A stretch of 64,000 nucleotides of DNA from Pseudomonas fluorescens (lineage in GTDB: Bacteria > Pseudomonadota > Gammaproteobacteria > Pseudomonadales > Pseudomonadaceae). Shown here piece by piece: positions 1 to 9,111 of the stretch (position 1 is its first letter; every line of letters starts with the position of its first letter). The DNA is taken from assembly GCF_902497855.1 (NCBI RefSeq), contig NZ_CABVHU010000012.1:62001-126000 (forward strand), written 5' to 3'. The notes beneath the pieces were generated by a model. That model saw nothing but the letters and a program-made list of their open reading frames with translations. It made no database searches and was not told the origin of the DNA. The position numbers and the translations under genes were made by a program.

Positions 1-1065
1 CGCAGTACCGATCAATTGGCTGATCAGGCTGACCCCGCCCAGGCCACCCAATGTCTCCTGGCCGAAGATGCCGCAGGCGATTCCGCCCCAGACGCCGCAC
101 AAGCCATGCAATGGCCACACCCCCAGGACATCGTCGATCTTCCATTTGCCTTGGGCGGCGGTAAAGCAACCGACAAACAGCGCACCGGCAACGGCACCGG
201 TCACCAGCGCACCCACCGGGTGCATCAGGTCGGAGCCGGCGCAGATCGCCACCAACCCGGCCAGCGGGCCGTTATGCAGAAAGCCCGGGTCATTGCGCCC
301 GACGATCAGCGCGGCCACGGTGCCACCGACCATGGCCATCAGCGAATTTACCGCCACCAGGCCGCTGAGACCTTGCAGGGTTTGCGCACTCATCACGTTG
401 AAACCGAACCAGCCGACGATCAGGATCCACGAACCCAACGCCAGGAAAGGAATGCTCGAGGGGGCGAACGCGACCAGTTTGCCGTCGCGATAACGACCAT
501 TGCGTGGCCCGAGCAACAACACAGCCGCCAGTGCCAGCCAGCCCCCCATGGCGTGGACCACCACCGAACCTGCAAAATCATGGAAGCTGGCGCCAAAGCG
601 TTCCAGCAACCAGGCTTGCACGCCAAAGTTGCCGTTCCAGATCATGCCTTCGAAAAACGGATAAATGAACGCCACGATCAAGGCCGTCGCGCACAACTGC
701 GGGACAAACCGGGCTCGCTCGGCGATCCCGCCGGAAATGATCGCCGGGATCGCCGCGGCAAACGTCAGCAGAAAGAAAAACTTCACCAACCCGTAGCCAT
801 GATCGGCATTGATCACCGCCGCCGGTTGCATGAAGCTGACCCCATAGGAAATCCAATAGCCTATAAAGAAATAGGCCAGGGTCGAAATCGCGAAGTCGCT
901 GAGGATCTTCGACAGGGCGTTGACCTGATTCTTCTGGCGGACCGTGCCGACTTCCAGAAAGGCAAAACCGGCGTGCATGGCCAGTACCATGACCGCGCCG
1001 CCGAGAATGAACAAGGTATTGGAGCTATGGATCAGACTGTCCACAGCGCTTTGCAGATTTTCCAT
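1..1065 (-). CDS. amt: Ammonium transporter Amt (3' end outside window)
   Basis: Inner-membrane Amt/Mep/Rh channel for ammonium uptake. 355 residues are visible from the ATG at 1065 and the frame stays open to the window edge, so the C-terminal part is missing. The protein is a run of hydrophobic helices typical of Amt. The two family pore-histidine regions are present: VVHAMGGW in the middle and PLHGLCGVWGG near the edge, as is the N-terminal helix containing HAGFAFLEVG. Amt genes are often preceded by glnK, but here the neighbour upstream is the divergent DUF883 gene, so this is either a solo Amt or has glnK elsewhere. Family identity is clear; regulation by GlnK/NtrC is not visible in the sequence. 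Confidence 0.93.
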   Translation of the reverse strand, partial: MENLQSAVDSLIHSSNTLFILGGAVMVLAMHAGFAFLEVGTVRQKNQVNALSKILSDFAISTLAYFFIGYWISYGVSFMQPAAVINADHGYGLVKFFFLLTFAAAIPAIISGGIAERARFVPQLCATALIVAFIYPFFEGMIWNGNFGVQAWLLERFGASFHDFAGSVVVHAMGGWLALAAVLLLGPRNGRYRDGKLVAFAPSSIPFLALGSWILIVGWFGFNVMSAQTLQGLSGLVAVNSLMAMVGGTVAALIVGRNDPGFLHNGPLAGLVAICAGSDLMHPVGALVTGAVAGALFVGCFTAAQGKWKIDDVLGVWPLHGLCGVWGGIACGIFGQETLGGLGGVSLISQLIGTA

Positions 1066-1369
1066 GGATTGGCAGACCTGAAGGCTAAAAAAGCACCAAA
1101 GCAGTTCGCACAGACAATTCATGCACCAAGTTGCAACCTTTGCGGATCGGTACGGGGATCCGATGAGCCACTTTGGCGCACAAGGCTGAAGCCTTTGCGC
1201 GAGGTTTCGTTATTTGAGATAAGGTTTCGCTCGAATCATGCCCGGCAACAGCGCAACGGCGCAGGCGCACGCACCATGACATAGCAAAAGTTGTACCAGT
1301 CATTTGTACTGAACCTTCAGCCAAGGCTCATACTCGAACGCAACAGACGCCACCTACGGAGATCCACCC
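1066..1369. other. Divergent intergenic region amt / DUF883 operon
   Basis: 304 bases with no credible gene. It must hold promoters for both flanking units. An imperfect inverted repeat lies at 1176-1200, with AAGGCT/AGCCTT arms extended by GCGCA/TGCGC and one unpaired C. I could not identify a convincing sigma-54 site for amt. Confidence 0.5.
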
Positions 1370-1684
1370 ATGGCCAGCATCAAGGCAAAGACTGCTCAAG
1401 AAATTCTGATGAATGACTTTCAAACACTGGTCAGCGACACCGAGCGGTTGCTGGAACACACGGCGACGCTGGCCGGGGATCAGGCTGATGAATTGCGTTC
1501 GCAAATCCACGACAGCCTGCTGCGTGCCCGGGAAACCCTGAAACTGACCGAAGATTCCCTGCGCGAACGCGGCAAGGCCGCCGTCACCGCGACTGAAGAC
1601 TATGTTCAGGCCAACCCATGGCAATCGGTCGGGATCGCGGCGGGCGTGGGCTTCCTGATTGGCCTGCTGGCCACTCGGCGCTGA
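1370..1684 (+). CDS. DUF883 (ElaB/YqjD-like) membrane-anchored protein
   Basis: 104-residue protein of the ElaB/YqjD/YgaM (DUF883) family. The first ~80 residues are charged and predicted helical/coiled coil. The end is the characteristic anchor: an NPWQSVGIAAGVGFLIGLL-type hydrophobic segment followed by the terminal RR. E. coli relatives bind stationary-phase ribosomes through the N-terminus and sit in the inner membrane through the C-terminal helix. It is first in a three-gene operon with the YqjE-like holin-family protein two bases downstream, the same order as yqjD-yqjE-yqjK in enterics. A CGGAGAT ribosome site precedes the ATG. Confidence 0.9.
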   Translation: MASIKAKTAQEILMNDFQTLVSDTERLLEHTATLAGDQADELRSQIHDSLLRARETLKLTEDSLRERGKAAVTATEDYVQANPWQSVGIAAGVGFLIGLLATRR

Positions 1685-1686
1685 TT

Positions 1687-2076
1687 ATGGCTATCGGCGA
1701 ATCCGGCTCGTCCGCGACGGGCCCAAGCTCCTCACCGCGGCGCCTGGGTGCCGCTTTTCTTGGACTGCTGCACAGCCATGTCGAACTGTTCGGCATTGAA
1801 TTGCAGGAACAAAAAGCCCGCACGGTCAGCCTGTTGCTGTTCGCCGGCCTGGCGCTGGTGTTTGCCTTGCTGTTGCTGGTCGGCTTGTCGACGATGGTGT
1901 TGATCCTGTTCTGGGACACCTATCGCCTGCCGGCCATCATCGCGCTCTGCGTGTTTTATACCCTCGCGTGCGTCTTCTGCGGCATGCGGTTGAGAGCGGC
2001 GATTTTCGATGAGTCCTCGCCCTTTCACAACACGCTGGAAGAATTGGCCAATGATCGGGAGCGCCTGCTGCCATGA
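1687..2076 (+). CDS. YqjE-like phage holin family (PF07332) membrane protein
   Basis: 129-residue inner-membrane protein. It begins at the ATG two bases after the DUF883 stop; an upstream in-frame ATG at 1618 lies inside the DUF883 gene and is not credible. An N-terminal Ser/Pro-rich stretch is followed by two adjacent hydrophobic helices (about residues 55-80 and 85-110), the layout of the Phage_holin_3_6 / YqjE family. Despite the name it is a chromosomal envelope protein, not part of a prophage. The stop overlaps the next start in an ATGA junction, so translational coupling is expected. Confidence 0.88.
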   Translation: MAIGESGSSATGPSSSPRRLGAAFLGLLHSHVELFGIELQEQKARTVSLLLFAGLALVFALLLLVGLSTMVLILFWDTYRLPAIIALCVFYTLACVFCGMRLRAAIFDESSPFHNTLEELANDRERLLP

Positions 2077-2417
2077 GCTTGCCTGCATTGCCTCATAACA
2101 ACTCGCGCACGGAAATGCGCAAGGCATTGATCCGCCTGCGGATGGAAATGCATCGCCAGGAAATCCGCCACGAATCCGCGCAATTGCTGCAACCCCTGGC
2201 GCGCGTGCGCGGGATGACGCAAAACCTGCAGGATGGTTTCGGCATCAAACATGCACCGCTATGGGGCGTGGCGGCCGTGACCTTGCTGGGTTTTCTGACC
2301 GGCAAGGGCGCCAGGAGCGGCGGGGCCAGTGGCCTCACCCGCCTGGTTCGGCTGGGGACCACGCTGGGTCCGTTGATCAAGCTGGTCATGCAAGGCTCCT
2401 CGCGCAATCACCACTAG
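2073..2417 (+). CDS. Third protein of the DUF883/YqjE operon (YqjK-like position)
   Basis: 114 residues with no strong domain. The first ~60 residues are basic and helical, rich in Arg/Glu/His. A glycine-rich hydrophobic stretch around residues 65-80 and a weakly hydrophobic C-terminus may touch the membrane. It starts within the stop codon of the YqjE-like gene (ATGA) and is therefore co-translated. Position matches yqjK of enterobacteria, but I assign this by position and size only; the function is unknown. Confidence 0.8.
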   Translation: MSLPALPHNNSRTEMRKALIRLRMEMHRQEIRHESAQLLQPLARVRGMTQNLQDGFGIKHAPLWGVAAVTLLGFLTGKGARSGGASGLTRLVRLGTTLGPLIKLVMQGSSRNHH

Positions 2418-2444
2418 GCCACAAACTGGCTGCATGCTGGTAAT

Positions 2445-2488
2445 GTCACCGGGATGAGCCTCTTTATCGAAGGGGTGATCCCGGTGAC
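2445..2488. terminator. Hairpin between the DUF883 operon and dgt
   Basis: Perfect 11-base inverted repeat GTCACCGGGAT / ATCCCGGTGAC separated by 22 bases. It lies 28 bases after the stop of the third operon gene. There is no clear T-tract after the right arm, so it may act as an mRNA-stabilising hairpin or weak terminator rather than a canonical intrinsic terminator. Confidence 0.5.
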
Positions 2489-2619
2489 GGCTGCAGTGCC
2501 AGACATGCCGTCATCGCCGGCACGCCATGCGCCTGCAGGTGTGTGCGTGTTTTCCCCTTGCAGGCCATCGCGCGAACCCGGAAGCTAGGGATTCAGTCAC
2601 CTGACAGAGAGCACCCGCC

Positions 2620-3948
2620 TTGGATTGGCAAACCCTGCTTACTCGCGAACGCCTCGGAAAGCCACTGCACAGCCCGGAAGAACTCGGCCGCAGCCCATTC
2701 CACAAAGACCACGACCGCATCATTTTTTCGGGAGCGTTTCGCCGCCTCGGGCGCAAGACGCAGGTTCATCCAGTCTCCAGCAACGATCACATCCACACGC
2801 GCCTGACCCATTCGCTGGAAGTCAGTTGCGTCGGCCGCTCGCTGGGCATGCGCGTCGGTGAAACCATCCGCAGTGCCCTGCCCGACTGGTGCGAACCCAG
2901 TGACCTGGGGATGGTCGTGCAATCGGCCTGCCTGGCCCACGACATCGGCAATCCACCCTTCGGCCACTCCGGCGAAGACGCCATCAGGCACTGGTTCCAG
3001 CAAGCCGCCGGCCGTGGCTGGCTGGACGCCATGAGCGAAGTCGAACGCGATGACTTCCTCAATTTCGAAGGCAATGCCCAAGGCTTCCGGGTACTCACGC
3101 AGCTGGAATATCACCAGTTCGACGGCGGCACCCGGCTGACCTACGCCACCCTGGGGACTTATCTTAAGTATCCATGGACGGCAAAACACGCGGACTCACT
3201 GGGCTACAAGAAGCACAAGTTCGGCTGCTATCAGAGTGAACTGCCGCTGCTGGAGCAGATCGCCCACAAGCTCGGCCTGCCGCAACTGGAGGACCAGCGC
3301 TGGGCGCGCCACCCGCTGGTGTACCTGATGGAGGCCGCCGATGACATCTGCTATGCGCTCATCGACCTGGAAGATGGCCTGGAGATGGAGTTGCTGGAGT
3401 ATGCCGAAGTCGAATCGCTGCTGCTGGACCTGGTAGGTGACGATTTGCCGGAAACCTATCGCCAGCTCGGTCCGCGGGATTCGCGCCGGCGCAAACTGGC
3501 GATCCTGCGCGGCAAAGCCATCGAACACCTGACCAATGCCGCGGCCCGTGCCTTTGTCGAGCAACAGGACGCGTTGCTGGCGGGTCTGCTGCCCGGCGAT
3601 CTGGTGGAGCACATGCATGGCCCCGCCAAGCAATGCGTGTTGAACGCGAAGGACATGGCACGCAAAAAGATCTTCCAGGACAAGCGCAAGACCTTGCACG
3701 AAATCGGCGCCTACACCACCCTGGAAATCCTGCTCAATGCCTTCTGCGGCGCGGCACTGGAACAGCATGACGGTCGCACGCCCTCCTTCAAGAGCCGGCG
3801 CATCCTCGACCTGTTGGGCAACAATGCGCCCGATCCTCAAGGTCCCTTGCACACTTCGTTCCTGCGCATGATCGATTTCATCGCGGGCATGACCGACAGC
3901 TATGCCAGTGACATGGCATTGGAAATGACCGGTCGTTCCAACCATTGA
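2620..3948 (+). CDS. dgt: Deoxyguanosinetriphosphate triphosphohydrolase-like protein
   Basis: 442-residue HD-superfamily dNTP triphosphohydrolase that cleaves dGTP or related dNTPs to the deoxynucleoside and tripolyphosphate. Family signatures are present: the N-terminal SPFHKDHDRIIFSGAFRRL region, THSLEV, and the HD metal motif CLAHDIGNPPFGHSGE near residue 110. Length is normal for the shorter Pseudomonas Dgt (PA3043-like). The first in-frame start that keeps the conserved N-terminus is TTG at 2620 (reads MDWQTLL), with a GACAGAGAGC purine-rich stretch upstream. P. aeruginosa also has this gene next to rocA2/rocS2, as here. A 9-base hairpin follows the stop. Confidence 0.95.
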   Translation: MDWQTLLTRERLGKPLHSPEELGRSPFHKDHDRIIFSGAFRRLGRKTQVHPVSSNDHIHTRLTHSLEVSCVGRSLGMRVGETIRSALPDWCEPSDLGMVVQSACLAHDIGNPPFGHSGEDAIRHWFQQAAGRGWLDAMSEVERDDFLNFEGNAQGFRVLTQLEYHQFDGGTRLTYATLGTYLKYPWTAKHADSLGYKKHKFGCYQSELPLLEQIAHKLGLPQLEDQRWARHPLVYLMEAADDICYALIDLEDGLEMELLEYAEVESLLLDLVGDDLPETYRQLGPRDSRRRKLAILRGKAIEHLTNAAARAFVEQQDALLAGLLPGDLVEHMHGPAKQCVLNAKDMARKKIFQDKRKTLHEIGAYTTLEILLNAFCGAALEQHDGRTPSFKSRRILDLLGNNAPDPQGPLHTSFLRMIDFIAGMTDSYASDMALEMTGRSNH

Positions 3949-3965
3949 CAGCAACCGGCTGATCT

Positions 3966-3990
3966 GGCCATTTCGACAGTTGAAATGGCC
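3966..3990. terminator. Hairpin downstream of dgt
   Basis: Perfect inverted repeat GGCCATTTC / GAAATGGCC with a 7-base loop, starting 18 bases after the dgt stop. No T-tract follows, so intrinsic termination is uncertain; flanking GATC tetramers extend the symmetry. Confidence 0.5.
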
Positions 3991-4132
3991 GATCAACGCT
4001 TGAAAAGCCAAGTACATTCAACGCTCGCTGAATCCCCCTACAGCTCGTGGTAAGTGCACTGATCGTCTGTGTGGGCTTCTCGCTCAATAATCACACTCCA
4101 CTGTACTCGACAGATGAAGCGTGAGTAATCCC

Positions 4133-4549
4133 ATGTTCGAAGACGATCTGCGCATCCTGCTGGTAGAGGATCACCCTTTCCAGCTCAGGGCGACCCAGTA
4201 CCTGCTCGAGAGTTACGGCTTCACTCAATTGACCCCCGCCGACAGTGCCGAAGGCGCGATGCTCCATATGTTCAGGGCGGCGCAACCCTTCGATATTCTT
4301 TTATGCGATCAATGCCTGCCCGACCTTCCAGGCCTCGAGTTGATCGAATACGCCAGTCATCGGGGAATGATCAGGCAAGCCATACTGCTAAGCAGCCTGA
4401 CAGCCGTTGAACTGGACGGATTAAAACAACGGGCCAACGAACATCAGCTGCCCCTGTTGGGTTGCCTGGTCAAGCCGTTGAAACAATCCGAATTTCTAAA
4501 CTTGTTGACCTTGGCCTCACCAGGAAAAAAGTTTAATCCCAGACACTAG
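4133..4549 (+). CDS. Stand-alone response-regulator receiver protein
   Basis: 138-residue protein consisting of a receiver (REC) domain only. The acidic pair (E12, D13 in LLVEDHPF), phospho-acceptor D59 (LLCDQCLP), the Ser of LLSSL and the invariant Lys of LVKPLK are all present, so it should be phosphorylatable. No DNA-binding or enzymatic output follows; the C-terminus ends ~15 residues after the receiver. An alternative GTG at 4121 adds four residues; the ATG is preferred because GTGAG lies at proper spacing before it. The LVEDHPFQ sequence resembles the receiver of RocR (REC-EAL) in the Roc systems, suggesting a RocR-like protein without its EAL output. Likely partner: the hybrid kinase at 5403. 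Function in signalling is inferred. Confidence 0.85.
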   Translation: MFEDDLRILLVEDHPFQLRATQYLLESYGFTQLTPADSAEGAMLHMFRAAQPFDILLCDQCLPDLPGLELIEYASHRGMIRQAILLSSLTAVELDGLKQRANEHQLPLLGCLVKPLKQSEFLNLLTLASPGKKFNPRH

Positions 4550-4675
4550 AACCCGGTCCAAAACACAATTTGAAACTTCCGAAACAAACATTCAAACATC
4601 TCGCCTAAACACCCACCACTGTCACCTTCTCCACAAAAAATCCAGTTGATACGTAGTCCTATTCTTTTTCGCTCG

Positions 4676-4689
4676 TAGGAATATTCCTA
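4676..4689. promoter_or_regulatory. BvgA-like inverted heptad (candidate autoregulatory site)
   Basis: Perfect 14-base palindrome TAGGAATATTCCTA, i.e. two head-to-head heptads ATTCCTA. BvgA of Bordetella recognises inverted heptads close to TTTCCTA, so each half matches at 6 of 7 positions. It lies 91 bases upstream of the gene for a BvgA/RocA-type regulator in a 230-base AT-rich intergenic region. Autoregulation is an inference. Confidence 0.6.
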
Positions 4690-4779
4690 GATTGCTGCAG
4701 CAGGTCCGTCAGTTCATGCGTCACCTCAACTATCTGAGCTAAGGTGCGTGCTTTATTCGCGCTCGTATGGGATTTGATT

Positions 4780-5406
4780 ATGAACTCCGTTTTTATCGTC
4801 GACGATCACCCTGTCATCCGCCTTGCCCTCCGAATGCTGCTAGAACATGCAGACTTCAAAGTCGTCGGCGAATCGGATAATGGGGTCGATGCCATGCAGA
4901 TGATTCGCGAATGCATGCCTGACCTGGTCATTCTCGATATCAGCATTCCCAAACTCGACGGACTGGAAGTTCTTACTCGTATCAACCAAATGTGTACGCC
5001 GATAAAAACACTGGTACTCACGGCACAATGCCCGAAACTTTTCGGTATTCGCTGCATGCAATCCGGCGCCTCCGGCTATGTGTGCAAACAGGAAGAGCTC
5101 AGTGAACTGGTCAGTGCCATCAAGGCGGTATTTTCAGGTTACAACTATTATCCAAGTGAAGCCCTGAGTCCTGTTCGTGGCGATGATGCGCATTATGCCG
5201 ACCTGGAGTTGTTCAAGGCCGTCAACGATCGTGAACTGATGGTGTTGCAACTTTTTGCCCAAGGCCGCAGCAACAAGGAAATTGCCAAAGGCATGTTTCT
5301 GAGCAACAAGACGGTCAGCACCTATAAAAAACGACTCATGCAAAAACTCAGGGCCAAATCCCTGGTTGAACTCATCGAGATGGCAAAACGTAACGCGTTA
5401 GTGTGA
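4780..5406 (+). CDS. BvgA/RocA-type NarL/FixJ response regulator
   Basis: 208-residue DNA-binding response regulator. An N-terminal receiver carries the acidic pair in FIVDDHP and phospho-acceptor D53 (VILDISIPKLDG). The C-terminal LuxR-type helix-turn-helix has the LQLFAQGRSNKEIAKGMFLS core followed by KTVSTYK. The chosen ATG at 4780 begins immediately at the first receiver strand; the upstream in-frame GTG at 4744 adds 12 hydrophobic residues not expected in the family. The stop overlaps the start of the hybrid kinase (GTGTGA), so the pair is co-translated, as with bvgAS/evgAS and rocA2/rocS2. Probable cognate regulator of that kinase, with a BvgA-like palindrome upstream. Target genes are unknown. 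Confidence 0.92.
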   Translation: MNSVFIVDDHPVIRLALRMLLEHADFKVVGESDNGVDAMQMIRECMPDLVILDISIPKLDGLEVLTRINQMCTPIKTLVLTAQCPKLFGIRCMQSGASGYVCKQEELSELVSAIKAVFSGYNYYPSEALSPVRGDDAHYADLELFKAVNDRELMVLQLFAQGRSNKEIAKGMFLSNKTVSTYKKRLMQKLRAKSLVELIEMAKRNALV

Positions 5407-8400
5407 GAAGCAGGATGCCCAGCCGCATAAAGGACTGCCTGATACTCATGGCCGCTGGTTTAAGCCTGAGCACCTCGCTGCCCGCTGCACAGACCGCCAG
5501 CAACAATCTCACCCTGCTCAGTCGTTCATCGGCCGGGCACCTGGAGATGCAACTGGATCAATCCCAACGCCAATGGATCAAGAACAAGGGTGAACTGATT
5601 CTCGGCACTTCGGCCCCGGATTATCCGCCCTTCGACCTGACTGTCAGCGGTCACGAGTATGAAGGCTACACCGCCGACTATGCCGGCATCCTGGGCCAGT
5701 CCACCGGTTTGACCATCAAGGTCCGGCGCTTCGAGTCCCGGGGGGCGGCGATCGAGGCACTCGAAAACGGCGAGGTCGACCTGCTCGGCACCGCCAATGG
5801 CTTTGAAGCTCACAATGCCCTGGACATCGTGCTGTCCGAACCCTACGCCGTGGATCAGCCGGTGCTGGTGACCCGCGAAGACGAAAGCAGGTCCCTGAGC
5901 GAAGGTCTCGCCGGTCTGCGGCTGAGCATGCTGTATCACTATTTGCCGTTGGAGGAAGTCAGGGCGGTCTATCCCAAGGCGATCATCACGTCCTATCCGT
6001 CCTACCAGAACGCGATCAATGCCGTGGCTTTCGATCAGGCTGACGTCTTCCTCGGCGATACCATTTCAACCCACTACATGATCAACAAGGGCTACCTGAA
6101 CAACATCCGCATGGCCAATTTCGGCAAACACGAAGCCCAGGGTTTCAGCTTTGCCGTGAACCGGAACAACCCCGAACTGCTGGGGATTATCAATGCGATG
6201 CTCAAGGCTGTCCCCAGCGGCGCGCGAGAAAGCATTGCCAAGCGCTGGAGCGCTGGTAGCGACATTCTGCTCACCGATCAAAAGCTGCAGCTCAGTGACA
6301 ACGAAGAACGCTGGCTGACGCAACACCCGGTCGTGCGGGTGGTAGTCAATGAAGCGTTTGCGCCGCTGACGTTTTTCGACAACGACGGCAACTTTCGCGG
6401 CATTACCGCAGACCTGCTCGAACTGATCAGGCTGCGTACCGGCTTGCGTTTCGACATCCGGCGCAGCCGCAGCGATGGCGAGATGATCGAGCAGGTCAAC
6501 ACCCGACAAGCCGAGCTGATCGCCGCCCTGCTCCCCAGCGCCCAACGTGAAGCAAGCCTGAGTTTCACCCGCCCGTATCTGCAAAACTCCTACGTCCTGC
6601 TGACCCGCAAATCCGCCAATAGCCCGACCAGCCTTGCTCAATTGCACAACAAACGCCTGGCGATCGCTCAAGGCAATCCCATGGTGGATGACTTGCGCCG
6701 CGAGTTCCCGCAGATCAAGTTGATTGAAACCCCGGACACCTTCAGCGCCGCGGAACTGCTGGCCGAAGGCAAGGTACAGGGTGCGGTGAGCTCACTGGTG
6801 GTTGCCAACTACTTCCTGTCATCGCGGATTTTCGAACACACGCTGCGAATCAGCAGCACCCTCGGAACCCGGCAGGCCGCCTTTTCCCTGGCGACCGGAC
6901 GGGACGCCCACGAGCTGAACGCCATCCTCGACAAGGCGCTGCTGAGCATCTCGCCGGAAGAACTGGGCATCATCAACAGTCGCTGGCGTGGCTATTCGGC
7001 GACCTCGCAAAACCCCTGGCGCAACTATCACCGGCTGTTTTTTCAGATCGTCATCGGCGCCGGCGTACTGCTGCTGATTTCCGTTGCCTGGAACGCTTAC
7101 ATGCGTCGACAGATAAAGCAGCGCCAGGCGGCCGAGCGTGCGTTGAACGACCAATACGAATTCATGCGATCGCTGGTCAACGGCACCCCGCATCCCATCT
7201 ATGTGCGCGATCGCCAAGGGCTGCTGCAAAGCTGCAACGACAGTTACCTGGAAGCCTTCTGCGCGAAACGTGAAGAGGTCATCGGCAAAAGCGTCATGCA
7301 GGGCACCATGAGCAACGCCTTCGAAGCGCGGGAATACCAGGCCGACTACCAGCGCGTCGTGGCCGAGGGCATACCGCTGATTCTCGACCGGCCGCTGCAT
7401 ATCGGTGGTCGCCGACTGACGATCTACCACTGGATTATCCCTTACCGCGATTCCAGCGGTGAGGTGCGGGGCATCATTGGCGGCTGGATCGACATCAGCG
7501 AGCGGCGGCAACTGTTCGATGAGTTGCGCTGTGCGAAAGAACGGGCCGATGAGGCCAACCGGGCCAAAAGCACGTTCCTGGCGACCATGAGCCATGAGAT
7601 TCGCACGCCGATGAACGCGGTCATCGGCATGCTCGAACTGACGCTCAAGCGTATCGATCACCAGCACCCGGACCGTCCGGCGATCGATGTGGCCTACAAC
7701 TCGGCAAAGGACCTGCTCGAACTGATCGGGGACATTCTCGATATCGCGCGGATCGAGTCCGGCCGCCTGAGCCTGAGCCCGGAACGCGTCAATCCCGGTG
7801 AGATCGTGACCTCGGTGATACGGATTTTCGATGGGCTGGCGCGTCAGAAAAATCTTGAACTGCTATTGGAGTTTCACCCTGCCAATCCGCAGGTCGATGT
7901 CGTATTGGACCCGTTGCGCTTCAAGCAGGTGCTGTCCAACCTGGTCAGCAACGCCATCAAGTTCACAGAGCTCGGTCAGGTCAGAATCAGCGTGACCCTG
8001 CAACCCACCGACGAACCCGAGCGAGTCCGGATGTTGTTGCACGTCCAGGACAGTGGCATCGGCATCAGCGAACAGGATCGGCAACGGTTGTTCGAACCCT
8101 TCGCTCAAGCCGATCACTGTGAACGGTCAAGCAGGGGTGGCGCAGGGCTGGGCCTGGTGATCAGTCGCAGCCTGTGCGAAATGATGGGCGGCAGCCTGCA
8201 ATTGAGCAGCCAGCCGGGTGTCGGTACCCGGGTCCAGGTGTCGCTGTGCCTGGCAACGCTGCCATGCGAGCAGCTCCCTGAGGCTGTTGAAGCGCCCATC
8301 CATTGCACAAGGTCCCCCCTGAACGTTCTGGTGGTCGACGATCATCCGGCCAATCGCTTGCTGATGTGCCAGCAGCTTGAGTTTCTGGGGCATCGATTCA

Positions 8401-9062
8401 GTGTCGCAGCGGATGGCGCAGCAGGATTCGAGGCGTGGCAAGCACAGGCATTCGACCTGGTGATTGTCGATTGCAACATGCCGATCATGAATGGCTACGA
8501 ATTGGCCCGCGCCATTCGCCGGCAGGAACAGCACACGCAACGCCCACCCTGCACCGTCCTGGGGTTCACCGCCAACGCACAGCCGGAAGAAATACAGCGC
8601 TGCAAACAGGCCGGCATGGACGACTGCCTGTTCAAGCCCCTGACGCTGACAGCGTTGAGCCAATGGGTTGAAGGCATCGAGCCCACCGTTTGCGATCCGG
8701 CCTTCAGCCTGAAAGCGTTGCACCCGTTGACGGGAGGCAACCCGGTTCTGGAGCGGCGACTGTTGACCGAACTGTTCAACAGCAACCAGCTGGACCGACA
8801 AGCGTTGCTGGGGTTGTCCGGGTCCGGGGATCGGCAGTCATTTCTCGATATTGCCCACAAAATCAAGGGCGCCGCCCGAATAGTCCAGGCCACCCGCTTG
8901 ATCGACAGCTGCGAGGCGCTGGAGAACGCCTGCCATGAAGTGTTCCATCGCGCCACAGTCACCGAATGCAGCAAAGCCATGGAGAGCGCCATGCTCGAAT
9001 TGGAGCAGGCGCTGCAACAGCAACTTCGACAAAACGACAACAGCAGAATGAAAGAGGCTTAA
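5403..9062 (+). CDS. BvgS/RocS-type hybrid sensor kinase with two venus-flytrap domains
   Basis: 1219-residue unorthodox kinase. Order seen: signal/anchor segment (residues 1-30), two tandem periplasmic SBP_bac_3 (venus flytrap) domains (about 55-280 and 300-530), transmembrane helix (about 546-570), PAS domain (about 585-700), HisKA with His731 in SHEIRTPMN, HATPase with N, G1 and G2 boxes, receiver with Asp1023 (VIVDCNMP), and Hpt with His1152 (IAHKIKGAAR). This is exactly the BvgS/EvgS/RocS phosphorelay layout, all phospho-sites intact. Translation may start at GTG 5403 (overlapping the regulator stop) or ATG 5415. The ligand of the flytrap domains is unknown; in BvgS relatives these domains respond to small molecules or pH. 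Probably phosphorylates the adjacent LuxR-type regulator and possibly the lone receiver. Confidence 0.94.
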   Translation: MRSRMPSRIKDCLILMAAGLSLSTSLPAAQTASNNLTLLSRSSAGHLEMQLDQSQRQWIKNKGELILGTSAPDYPPFDLTVSGHEYEGYTADYAGILGQSTGLTIKVRRFESRGAAIEALENGEVDLLGTANGFEAHNALDIVLSEPYAVDQPVLVTREDESRSLSEGLAGLRLSMLYHYLPLEEVRAVYPKAIITSYPSYQNAINAVAFDQADVFLGDTISTHYMINKGYLNNIRMANFGKHEAQGFSFAVNRNNPELLGIINAMLKAVPSGARESIAKRWSAGSDILLTDQKLQLSDNEERWLTQHPVVRVVVNEAFAPLTFFDNDGNFRGITADLLELIRLRTGLRFDIRRSRSDGEMIEQVNTRQAELIAALLPSAQREASLSFTRPYLQNSYVLLTRKSANSPTSLAQLHNKRLAIAQGNPMVDDLRREFPQIKLIETPDTFSAAELLAEGKVQGAVSSLVVANYFLSSRIFEHTLRISSTLGTRQAAFSLATGRDAHELNAILDKALLSISPEELGIINSRWRGYSATSQNPWRNYHRLFFQIVIGAGVLLLISVAWNAYMRRQIKQRQAAERALNDQYEFMRSLVNGTPHPIYVRDRQGLLQSCNDSYLEAFCAKREEVIGKSVMQGTMSNAFEAREYQADYQRVVAEGIPLILDRPLHIGGRRLTIYHWIIPYRDSSGEVRGIIGGWIDISERRQLFDELRCAKERADEANRAKSTFLATMSHEIRTPMNAVIGMLELTLKRIDHQHPDRPAIDVAYNSAKDLLELIGDILDIARIESGRLSLSPERVNPGEIVTSVIRIFDGLARQKNLELLLEFHPANPQVDVVLDPLRFKQVLSNLVSNAIKFTELGQVRISVTLQPTDEPERVRMLLHVQDSGIGISEQDRQRLFEPFAQADHCERSSRGGAGLGLVISRSLCEMMGGSLQLSSQPGVGTRVQVSLCLATLPCEQLPEAVEAPIHCTRSPLNVLVVDDHPANRLLMCQQLEFLGHRFSVAADGAAGFEAWQAQAFDLVIVDCNMPIMNGYELARAIRRQEQHTQRPPCTVLGFTANAQPEEIQRCKQAGMDDCLFKPLTLTALSQWVEGIEPTVCDPAFSLKALHPLTGGNPVLERRLLTELFNSNQLDRQALLGLSGSGDRQSFLDIAHKIKGAARIVQATRLIDSCEALENACHEVFHRATVTECSKAMESAMLELEQALQQQLRQNDNSRMKEA

Positions 9063-9111
9063 CTATGCTTGGACGCTGAGCAGTGCGCCAACCATCATGG
9101 AGAGACCTGCA

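Noticed and set aside
16..1284. 422-codon open frame on the plus strand over amt
   Set aside because: It is the antisense shadow of the ammonium transporter; composition is Arg/Gln/His-rich without any family motif.
1687..2076. Holin-family protein as a sign of prophage
   Set aside because: It is the YqjE-like member of a chromosomal envelope operon; no phage structural, integrase or lysis genes are near.
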